NCBI GenBank assembly: GCA_003242355.1
Contig: QGUH01000321.1
Span: 1-5,515 of the forward strand
From: Pseudomonadota bacterium
Lineage (GTDB): Bacteria; Myxococcota_A; Polyangia; Polyangiales; Polyangiaceae
Reading direction: 5' to 3'
Length of the DNA: 5,515 nt
The notes under the pieces were generated by a model. That model saw only the letters and a program-made list of their open reading frames with translations, made no database searches and was not told the origin of the DNA. This document shows positions 1-5,100 of this stretch, piece by piece (within the stretch, counting starts at the first letter, position 1; every line of letters starts with the position of its first letter). Position numbers and translations under genes: made by a program.

Positions 1-1
1 G

Positions 2-268
2 CACTATCTGCGCTCGGCCATCCTCGCTCTTCGGGGTTACGCGCCCGGTTTCGACGAGGCGCCGTTCTTCAACGAGTTCGCGGTGCGCGTCCGTGGAGGC
101 AACGCCGCTCGCGTCGTCGAGGCGCTCGAGCGACGCGGCATCATCGCCGGCTTCGACCTCGGTCGCGTCGACCCGGCGCTCGCCGATCGCCTCCTCGTCG
201 CCGTGACGGAGACGCATCGGCGCGAAGATCTCGACCGCTTCGTGGAAGCCCTCGACTCGATTCCGTGA
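2..268 (+). CDS. gcvPA: Glycine dehydrogenase (decarboxylating) subunit 1, C-terminal fragment (P-protein alpha)
   Basis: This is the last 88 codons of a gene that begins left of the window; the stop TGA is at 266-268. The family is the PLP-dependent P-protein of the glycine cleavage system. It decarboxylates glycine and passes the aminomethyl group to lipoylated H-protein, in the cytoplasm. What is visible matches the small C-terminal domain of the split (two-subunit) form: an APFFNEFAVRV strand, then a GIIAGFDLGR turn, then a LLVAVTETH strand and a closing helix (REDLDRFVEALDSI). The 'ILGGxDLGR ... LLVxVTE' pattern is typical of subunit 1. The catalytic lysine lies in subunit 2, so its absence here is expected. 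The frame has high third-position GC. The next gene is convergent, only 24 bases away, so gcvPB does not follow directly. Recognition is by memory of the family, not by a search. Confidence 0.85.
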   Translation, partial: HYLRSAILALRGYAPGFDEAPFFNEFAVRVRGGNAARVVEALERRGIIAGFDLGRVDPALADRLLVAVTETHRREDLDRFVEALDSIP

Positions 269-292
269 GCCGGGGCCCCCGCCCGCTCGCCG

Positions 293-841
293 TCACCGCG
301 GGCCGCGCCCGTGCTCGTCCGTAACGAAGGGATTCAAGAACCAGCTCGTTCCGTGCGTGCGGTAGACGGTGAGGCGCGCGAAGTCCAGGCCGAGCGTCAC
401 GCCGCCGAAGCGCACGTCGTTCGTTCCGATGCCGCCACTCGCGTTGAGGGTGATGCCCCACGGCGCGCCCAGAACGAGCGCCACCGTGCCGCCCGTGGAG
501 CCGCCGTTCCAGAGCCGCTGATAGCCGCCGGCATCGACGGCGATCCCGAAACCGCCCTGAACGAAGCCGCGGGTCGCGCCGCGCACGAGCAGCGCAAGGT
601 CCGTCCCTTCGCCGAAGTACGGCTGAACGCGGAAGAGGCCGCCCAACACGAAAGGCCCGGGAGGGGTGCCGATGCCGGCAGAAATGTCGAGGGACCAGAG
701 CTCGTCCCGGTTCGCATCCTGTTCGACCAGGGCGGGACCGAACCCGACGTAGGCCCACGACGAAACGTCGGCACGGGCCCTCTCGGTGACGGCGAGCGCC
801 CCCACGACGAGGGCGAGCGAGAGCGTGAATCGCAACCTCAC
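293..841 (-). CDS. Exported protein, probable small outer-membrane beta-barrel, function unknown
   Basis: 182 residues. The start is GTG at 841-839: an in-frame TAG lies just upstream at 853-851, so no longer start is possible. The ribosome binding site is weak (GGTAG about 9 bases upstream). Residues 1-24 form a clear signal peptide with an Arg-containing n-region, a Leu/Val/Ala core and an AxA-type cleavage site (ARA, then DVSSW). The mature part alternates hydrophobic and small or polar residues with many Gly and aromatics. Examples are SSWAYVGFGPALV, FVLGGLFRVQPYF, GFVQGGFGIAV, WGITLNASGGIG and VTLGLDFARLTVY. This is the texture of amphipathic transmembrane beta-strands. The protein contains no cysteine. 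It ends in ...GRGPR and not in the C-terminal aromatic residue usual for BAM substrates, so either the last strand is internal (about residues 148-160) or it is a periplasmic beta-rich protein. It is convergent with gcvPA. I do not recognise a named family. Confidence 0.72.
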   Translation of the reverse strand: MRLRFTLSLALVVGALAVTERARADVSSWAYVGFGPALVEQDANRDELWSLDISAGIGTPPGPFVLGGLFRVQPYFGEGTDLALLVRGATRGFVQGGFGIAVDAGGYQRLWNGGSTGGTVALVLGAPWGITLNASGGIGTNDVRFGGVTLGLDFARLTVYRTHGTSWFLNPFVTDEHGRGPR

Positions 842-1044
842 GCTCGCCGGCTACCACGAGCCCGCAGCGAGCACCAACACCGATGGGCGCCTTGGCCGTC
901 CTCGAACCCGCGGACGAATCCCCGACCGGCGGGCGTGCCGGATGCCGGTTCGGCCCCCTTCGACCCGCCGAAGGGGACCGGCAGACAGGGGTGTCGCGCG
1001 AACGGGGGAAGGCCCAATCCGTCGAACGGCTCGCGCTCTCGCGC
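842..1044. other. Intergenic region, about 200 bp, with one hairpin
   Basis: This lies between the stop of the beta-sandwich repeat gene and the GTG of the exported barrel-like protein, both on the minus strand. It must hold the barrel gene's leader, and probably its promoter if the gene is transcribed alone. I see no convincing -35/-10 pair. The only clear structure is the inverted repeat at 945-981. No reading frame here looks like protein. Confidence 0.5.
945..981 (-). terminator. Hairpin downstream of the CAP / beta-sandwich gene pair, possible terminator
   Basis: The inner stem is 8 bp: CCCCTTCG (955-962) pairs with CGAAGGGG (969-976) around a 6-base loop. An outer stem CCGGT (945-949) / ACCGG (977-981) closes it with a one-sided 5-base bulge. 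It starts 63 bases past the TGA of the repeat-domain gene on the minus strand, where a terminator for that operon would sit. No T-tract follows on either strand, so it is not a classic intrinsic terminator. It could also be a 3'-end stabilising stem or an operator for the next gene. Confidence 0.35.
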
Positions 1045-1992
1045 TCAGCGGAATGCGAGCGGCGGCCCCGCCACGCGCTCTCCCGGGCGAATCCGCACGG
1101 GAACCCGAAGCTCCGTGTGCCCCTCGACTTCGGCCACGAGCTCGTAGTCTCCGGACGCCAGGCGATCGAGGACGTAGTGATCCGCGTCCTTGGGAAACAA
1201 GCGCCGCGCCACACAGGGCGCTTCCCCACTGCTCGGAGCCGGGCGACAGAGGCTGACCAGCACGCGCTCGCCGTCCGCCGGAGCCACGAGCGGCCCTTCG
1301 ACGTGCGCGGGCGGCTCGAGCACGAGCTCGAGGTCCGTCGTTCCGGGCACGCTGCCCGACAAGCGCGCCGGCGCGTACCCTGGCGCCACCGCGTACACGT
1401 TCACCGGCTCCCCGCCGAGCCCCCGCAGCTCGAAAACTCCGTCGGCGTCGGTGGTCGCAAGCCCAGCCAGGCCGTCGGACACTCCGACCCTCGCGCCAGC
1501 GACCGGAGCTCGCTCGAAGTTCACGACGCGCCCTCGGAGCACCCGCCCTGGCTCGAGCGCGACGAGGAGCTTTCGGCGCTCACCACGCCGGTGCAGCGCG
1601 GTGGTCACGGACGCCGTGCGGTGCTCCGCGCTCCGCACCACGACCCGAAAGGCACCCGGCGAAAGGCCGCCCGCTTCGAAGGCGCCCGCCGCGTCCGTCG
1701 TCGTCGACGTAAGCTCGCTCGTCCCTTCCTCCGCGTAGACACGAAGCTGCGCCCCGGAAATGCCGCGGCCGGCCGCATCGATCACGCGCCCGACGAGCGC
1801 TCCGTCCTTCCGGCTCACGCCTGCCCGGACGCTCGAGTCGCTTTCGTCGACCGGACGGCGCGCTGCCAACGCTTGCGTGTCGCGTGTCTCCGAACGCGGT
1901 GCAAGGCTCGAGTTCGAGCTCGCCCACCCCAGCGTCGCGGCGACGCCGGCACAGAAGAGTAGCCCTGCGGCTAGCCACCGTCGTCCGCTCAC
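1045..1992 (-). CDS. Exported protein with carboxypeptidase-regulatory-like (transthyretin-like) beta-sandwich repeats
   Basis: 315 residues starting at GTG 1992-1990, which overlaps the upstream CAP gene's TGA in a GTGA junction. An in-frame TTG at 2013 is possible but less likely. The N-terminus MSGRRWLAAGLLFCAG is a signal peptide or membrane anchor. Cleavage is plausible after GWA near residue 23. The Cys at 14 follows Phe, so it is not a lipobox. A polar, unstructured stretch runs to about residue 63. Domain 1 (about 64-148) has the family signature 'G.V.D..G..I.GA.V...' as GRVIDAAGRGISGAQLRVY, then TTDAAGAFEAGGLSPG. Domain 2 (about 150-227) repeats it with GRVVNFERAPVAGARVGV, then TTDADGVFELRGLGG and an AVAPGYAPA strand. 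A third, divergent unit (about 230-313) ends DRLASGDYELVAEVEGH. It carries the only mature cysteines (249 and 260), a possible disulfide. Such domains mediate binding or serve as rigid spacers. I see no catalytic domain. Confidence 0.82.
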   Translation of the reverse strand: MSGRRWLAAGLLFCAGVAATLGWASSNSSLAPRSETRDTQALAARRPVDESDSSVRAGVSRKDGALVGRVIDAAGRGISGAQLRVYAEEGTSELTSTTTDAAGAFEAGGLSPGAFRVVVRSAEHRTASVTTALHRRGERRKLLVALEPGRVLRGRVVNFERAPVAGARVGVSDGLAGLATTDADGVFELRGLGGEPVNVYAVAPGYAPARLSGSVPGTTDLELVLEPPAHVEGPLVAPADGERVLVSLCRPAPSSGEAPCVARRLFPKDADHYVLDRLASGDYELVAEVEGHTELRVPVRIRPGERVAGPPLAFR

Positions 1993-3035
1993 TGCGCGAA
2001 GAGCTGCCCCCAATAGTTGCCGCTCGCGACGTGGCCGATACCGACGCGCCGAAAGCGCTCGTTCAACATGTTCTGATTGTGCCCGCTACTCTCGATCCAC
2101 GCCTCCATCACGGCGGCAGGCGACCGTTGCCCGCGCGCGATGTTCTCGCCGTTCGCGCGGGTCCCGCAGAGCTCGGCGCGCTCCCACGGGTCGCCCACGC
2201 TCTCCTCCTCGGACTCGTGATCGAAGAACGAGTGTTGCTGCATGTGCACACAGTGACCTTGAATCGCGGCTTCGAGCGCGTCGTCGTACGCGAGCGCCGA
2301 GCGACCGTTGGCCATGCGGTGCTCGTTGAGCAACGTGAAGACTTCCGTGATATCGACCTTTTCCTCTTCGGTCGGCGCACAACACACCGGGATTCGTCCC
2401 ATCGGCTCGTTTCCCGTAGCGCCCGGCAGCGAAAGGCTGCACGTGCCCGGCTCCGACGGACCGGCACTGCCGCCCCCCGAGGCAGCACCGCCAGACGCTC
2501 CTCCCATGCCGCTCGCACCACCGCGAGGAAAGGGAAAGCCGCCCCTGCCTGCCGAGCCCCCATCACCCGTTTGAGGCATCCCCGAGGCGCCACCGCCCGT
2601 TCCGCCCGAACCGTTCGGTGGCATGCCGCCGTTCGAGCCGCCTCCGGAACCACTCGCACCGGCCACGCCGCCGCTCGAAGCCCCGGAACCGCCCGAGCCA
2701 GAACTGCCGCCGTTCGCAGCACCTCCGGAACCACTCGAGCCCGAAGTGCCGCCACTCCCCACCGACGTTACTCCGCCGGTGCTGCTCCCTGCGTCGCCGG
2801 AATCGTTGCTTGCGCCGCCGCTGCCCGTGAGCCCGCCCGACGCTCCGCTTTTCCCTCCCGTGCCGTCGTCGAGGTCACCGATGCCCACGTCACCGCACGC
2901 CGAGACTCCCAAGAGCGCGACCGCGCAAAGACCCACGCACGCAGGGATGCGGACCCAGGAGGTGGCGCCACGTGCTCGGCTCCGTTCGTGGGCGAGCCTC
3001 ACGCTGCGCCACCCCGCCCCGGTCCGCTCGGCCAC
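1989..3035 (-). CDS. CAP (SCP/PR-1) domain lipoprotein with long Gly/Ser linker
   Basis: 348 residues starting at GTG 3035. This start is chosen because GGAG lies 8 bases upstream and because third-position GC rises sharply from here on. GTG 3002 would give a more normal signal length. ATG 3143 also has an AGGAG but would put the signal far inside the protein. Lipobox GVSAC places the lipidated Cys at 47, after a hydrophobic core (CVGLCAVALLG). Residues about 58-192 are almost only Gly, Ser, Ala, Thr and Asn, a flexible tether. The CAP domain (about 227-348) shows LNEHRMANG, a His in FFDHES (273), GENIA (Glu 297), SSGHNQNML (His 319) and a terminal WGQLFAQ strand. This is the bacterial YkwD-like subgroup. 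Cysteines at 199, 218, 219, 262 and 290 suggest disulfides, which fits an exported domain. The CAP fold is known; its biochemical role in bacteria is mostly unknown. The 3' end is coupled to the beta-sandwich gene. Confidence 0.88.
   Translation of the reverse strand: MAERTGAGWRSVRLAHERSRARGATSWVRIPACVGLCAVALLGVSACGDVGIGDLDDGTGGKSGASGGLTGSGGASNDSGDAGSSTGGVTSVGSGGTSGSSGSGGAANGGSSGSGGSGASSGGVAGASGSGGGSNGGMPPNGSGGTGGGASGMPQTGDGGSAGRGGFPFPRGGASGMGGASGGAASGGGSAGPSEPGTCSLSLPGATGNEPMGRIPVCCAPTEEEKVDITEVFTLLNEHRMANGRSALAYDDALEAAIQGHCVHMQQHSFFDHESEEESVGDPWERAELCGTRANGENIARGQRSPAAVMEAWIESSGHNQNMLNERFRRVGIGHVASGNYWGQLFAQ
2460..2864 (-). repeat. Low-complexity Gly/Ser linker region of the CAP lipoprotein
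   Basis: About 135 codons encode almost only Gly, Ser, Ala, Thr and Asn, with a few Pro/Met/Phe interruptions (GGMPPNGSGG, GFPFPRGG). At DNA level, an imperfect direct repeat of about 32 bp (2625-2656 and 2706-2737) has a period of 81 bp, or 27 codons. It reads SGSGGAANGG in one copy and SGSGGGSNGG in the other, so the repeat keeps frame. The one-sided base composition (G-rich on the coding strand) also opens long Pro/Arg-rich frames on the other strand; these are shadows. Confidence 0.8.
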
Positions 3036-3043
3036 TCTCGATT

Positions 3044-3047
3044 CTCC
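3044..3047 (-). promoter_or_regulatory. Ribosome binding site deciding the CAP lipoprotein start
   Basis: GGAG on the minus strand sits 8 bases before GTG 3035-3033, an ideal spacing. A rival AGGAG at 3154-3158 lies 10 bases before ATG 3143. However, the 36 codons between the two starts have only about half G/C at third positions, by hand count, against a large G/C majority after 3035. The nearer site is therefore preferred. Confidence 0.5.
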
Positions 3048-3253
3048 ACGAGCCTTCCGTGCGGCCGTGCCTTCCGCATGCTTCGGCGGGCCACCAATCG
3101 TTCGTCGCTCCTGGGACACCGGCGCAGAGCCACGGGATGGCATTCGCAACGAGCTCCTCTCGAGGGCACGATCCTCGTTTGCTCTTCCAAGCGTAGCTCG
3201 CCCGAATACGCACCGGCAATGTAAGCATTCGTGTGCGGAATCCCGTTCACGAA

Positions 3254-3267
3254 GGATGAAATCATCC
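3254..3267. repeat. Short inverted repeat upstream of the CAP gene, possible operator
   Basis: GGATGA and TCATCC are perfect 6-bp inverted arms separated by AA. They lie in the AT-richer part of the gap, about 220 bases before the CAP start. The compact symmetric form would suit a dimeric regulator. It is short enough to be chance. Confidence 0.25.
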
Positions 3268-3516
3268 AATCACCGCTCGGAATTCTCACCGACTCGCGCA
3301 CTCCGGCGACACGAATCGGGGCGTCTCGGGTACTTCCCCGAAAATCGATTTCCACGGATGCACCGCGATCGCGCGCGGCCGCCCACCGTGCGCGGCCCCG
3401 AGGTCTCGTCCGGGAGAGCCCGAAGCACCGCCACCCCAAAACGGACGCCCAACCGCAAGCCCGCGAGGGCGCTCGACTCGGCCCTGGTCGCCGAGTTTGC
3501 TCGATTCACTTTCGGC

Positions 3517-3540
3517 GGGGAGCGGCGGCGCGTGCCGCCC
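3517..3540 (-). repeat. Second GC-rich hairpin downstream of the DUF72 gene
   Basis: GGCGGC (3524-3529) pairs with GCCGCC (3534-3539) around a 4-base loop. A nearby GGGG (3517-3520) could lengthen the stem with the C-run at 3538-3541, across a small bulge. On the minus strand it follows the large stop-codon hairpin by about a dozen bases. Together they form a tandem-hairpin 3' end for the DUF72 operon. No T-run follows. Confidence 0.35.
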
Positions 3541-3553
3541 CTACGAAACGAGG

Positions 3554-3590
3554 CTAGAACGCCGATCGGTCAAACCGTTCGGCGTTCTAG
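3554..3590 (-). terminator. Near-perfect 17-bp inverted repeat spanning the DUF72 stop codon
   Basis: The left arm (3554-3570) pairs with the right arm (3574-3590) at 16 of 17 positions; the one mismatch is 3566/3578. The loop is 3 bases (CAA on the plus strand). The arms begin CTAGAACGCCGA. The DUF72 stop codon TAG (3589-3587) is inside the arm nearest the gene, so the stem can form only after the last ribosome leaves, or would block it. The position suits a transcription terminator or an mRNA 3'-end stabiliser for the DUF72 operon. There is no T-tract (CCTCGTTTCG follows), so a classic rho-independent mechanism is unproven. Confidence 0.6.
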
Positions 3591-4573
3591 GATTGCTCCG
3601 CGGACAACAGCGCCGCCAAGTCCTTGGCATTGAGAACGGCGTAGTTGCGCACGCAGTTGTTGAACACCGCGTGCACCGCTTCTGCGTTCTCGGACAACGT
3701 GCGAAGCGGCGCCATCCAACTTCGGAGCTCGTCGGGAACGTAGAGGTAGTCGAAGCGCTCCATGACGCTCGCACCGCGCTTGAAGAACCCCTGCACGTTC
3801 CGACCGTGGAACCGCACGATCGCCAGGCGCGGGCTCGTCACCAGGATGGAGCCAATGCTCTCCGAAGGCGCATCCGTGCACACGAAGCTCGCGTCGATGC
3901 TGGCGAGCAGCGCGCGCACGCGCTCCCTACGCTCGGGCACGAACCAACTCGGATGCCGAAACTCGATGGCGAGGGGCAACGCCTCCGGGAGCGCCCGGCG
4001 CGTTTCCTCGATGTGCCGCGCGTTCTTTCGCGTAGCAGTGAACCACGGCGGATACTGGAGGCAAACCGCACCGAGGCGCCCCGCCTCGTAGAGCGGCGCG
4101 ACGAAATCGAGGAAGCGGCCGATCATCTCGTTCTTGAGCTCGGGCTCGAGCGCGTCGGGGTACACGCGGCGCTCGTGTCCGCTCGCAACGCAAGCAGCGC
4201 GCAGATCCGCCGGCAAACGGGTCACGTCGATGGGATGCCCCGTGAGCACCGGGAACGCCTTGACGTCGAAGCGGAAGTCCAGCGGCGTCCACTCGAGCCA
4301 ACGCTGCGACGTCGTGGGCGGCAAGAGCGAGTAATACGTCGCGTCCACCTCCACGAGCGGAAAGTGCGCGGCGTAGTGCCGCAAGCGCTCCTCGGCGGAG
4401 CTCACCCCCGAGGGATAGAACGTCTTGCTCTGAACCAGCGTGCGATCGGTCCACCCCGCGGTTCCGGTGAGGATGCGGCCGACGCGCGCGGGAAGCGGCG
4501 CACGCTCCGCGAGCTCGCTCGCCTGCGCCAGACGTTCCGGATCCGGCTCGGGCAGCGCGACGCGCGCACTCAC
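3587..4573 (-). CDS. DUF72 (YecE-like) family protein
   Basis: 328 residues from GTG 4573, which overlaps the preceding gene's TGA as GTGA. ATG 4594 (7 residues longer) is an alternative; neither has a clear ribosome binding site. The family signature is complete along a TIM-barrel-like order: GTAGWTDR (37-44), the KTFYP segment (50-54), VEVDATYY (74-81), FDVKAF (102-107), CLQYPPWF (171-178), EFRHPSW (204-210), VRFHGRN (253-259), and the C-terminal VFNNCVRNYAVLNA (303-316). No signal peptide or membrane segment is present, so it is cytoplasmic. The biochemical function of DUF72 is not established; a hydrolase or nucleic-acid-related role is only speculation. The length is near or somewhat above the usual 240-300, with the excess in a 35-residue N-terminal lead. 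It is the last gene of a coupled group after the thioredoxin-fold lipoprotein. Its stop codon lies in a large hairpin. Confidence 0.92.
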   Translation of the reverse strand: MSARVALPEPDPERLAQASELAERAPLPARVGRILTGTAGWTDRTLVQSKTFYPSGVSSAEERLRHYAAHFPLVEVDATYYSLLPPTTSQRWLEWTPLDFRFDVKAFPVLTGHPIDVTRLPADLRAACVASGHERRVYPDALEPELKNEMIGRFLDFVAPLYEAGRLGAVCLQYPPWFTATRKNARHIEETRRALPEALPLAIEFRHPSWFVPERRERVRALLASIDASFVCTDAPSESIGSILVTSPRLAIVRFHGRNVQGFFKRGASVMERFDYLYVPDELRSWMAPLRTLSENAEAVHAVFNNCVRNYAVLNAKDLAALLSAEQS

Positions 4574-5100
4574 GCTTCGGCGCGCCGCAGCCATGATTCG
4601 AGCTCGTGCGCCTCGAAGGCGCCCGTGTGACGGAACACGGGGCGACCATCCCGATCGAGCAGAATCAGCGTCGGAACGCGCTCGATGGTCGCGAGCGCTT
4701 CGGACTCGCCGAACTCGACGGCGCCCGCCATGGCCACCGGGTAGCCGAGGTTCAGCGTCGAGCGAAACACGTCGACGAGCACCGCGTTTTCGGAGGATTC
4801 GAGCGCAATGGCGACCGCATTGAACCGCGGCACGTGGCGTGCAATCGCGTCGTTCAGCCGCCGTGCTGCGAGTTGGCTCGCCAAATCGTAGCTTGCCACG
4901 AACAAGAGCGCCGTGACGCGCCCGCGCGTGTTCTCGCCGGTGACCACGCTTCCATCCAACGCCTGGAGGCTGAACCGAAGCGGGGGCTCCCGCGCAGAGC
5001 TCGGCGCCGCTGGCGTGGGCGTCGGCGCAGGACGCGCCGCACTCCCCGCGCACGCCCAAAGTCCGAGCAGCGACACGATCAAGAACGAACGGCGACGCAT
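4570..5100 (-). CDS. Thioredoxin-fold (TlpA/redoxin-like) lipoprotein lacking the CxxC motif
   Basis: 176 residues from ATG 5100, which overlaps the upstream stop in TGATG. The N-terminus MRRRSFLIVSLLGLWAC is a lipoprotein signal with lipobox LWAC and Cys17 as the lipid anchor. A Pro/Ala-rich linker (20-40) follows. The fold then reads as redoxin: LRFSLQALDGSVV (41-53), the core strand VTALLFVASY (62-71), an alpha-helix, FNAVAIALE (93-101), and a long insert with GYPVAMAG. Next come VPTLILLDRDGRPVFRHTG (142-160), with the cis-Pro at 143, and a closing helix. In TlpA or redoxin relatives the core strand is followed by WCxxC. Here that place reads YDLAS, with Asp72 and Ser75 where the two cysteines belong. 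The only cysteine in the protein is the lipidated one, so it cannot do thiol-disulfide chemistry. A binding, chaperone or scaffold role is inferred. Confidence 0.85.
   Translation of the reverse strand: MRRRSFLIVSLLGLWACAGSAARPAPTPTPAAPSSAREPPLRFSLQALDGSVVTGENTRGRVTALLFVASYDLASQLAARRLNDAIARHVPRFNAVAIALESSENAVLVDVFRSTLNLGYPVAMAGAVEFGESEALATIERVPTLILLDRDGRPVFRHTGAFEAHELESWLRRAEA

Larger units (their letters stand above)
3036..3553. other. Gap of about 520 bp upstream of the CAP gene; no supported gene
   Basis: This separates the DUF72 stop hairpin from the CAP lipoprotein start. It presumably holds the promoter and leader of the CAP operon. The part from about 3180 to 3350 is noticeably less GC-rich than its surroundings. 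It contains a short inverted repeat, GGATGA-AA-TCATCC, at 3254-3267. I could not settle on a sigma-70-like promoter; TTGCCG with 17 bases to CTACGC on the minus strand is the best but is weak. A minus-strand frame at 3355-3155 reads somewhat like protein but has no supported start or end. The part near 3364-3397 is very GC-rich with small palindromes (CGCGATCGCG, GCGGCCGC). Confidence 0.5.

Noticed and set aside
269..292. GC-rich CGGGGCCCCCG between the convergent gcvPA and barrel genes as a terminator
   Set aside because: It is a palindrome with no room for a loop and has no T-tract; any stem using GAGC/GCTC is too weak to claim.
141..1229. 362-codon minus-strand frame across gcvPA and the barrel gene
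   Set aside because: Arg-rich in composition, overlaps three better-supported genes in other frames.
883..1962. 359-codon plus-strand frame
   Set aside because: Antisense to the beta-sandwich repeat gene; Arg/His-rich and without recognisable domains.
1884..3224. 446-codon open frame on the plus strand
   Set aside because: It lies antisense to the CAP lipoprotein and part of the next gene. Its translation is Arg/Ala/Pro/Thr-rich noise with no motif. The opposite strand shows a lipobox and a CAP signature.
3364..3397. CGCGATCGCG, GCGGCCGC and a GCGCGGCC direct repeat as a functional site
   Set aside because: Short palindromes and repeats of this kind are expected by chance in such GC-rich DNA.
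2623..3633. 336-codon plus-strand frame starting with a Pro-rich repeat
   Set aside because: The Pro/Glu-rich start is the reverse reading of the Gly/Ser linker; the rest crosses the gap as Arg-rich noise.
3497..4630. 377-codon plus-strand frame
   Set aside because: Antisense to DUF72, whose family motifs are complete on the minus strand.
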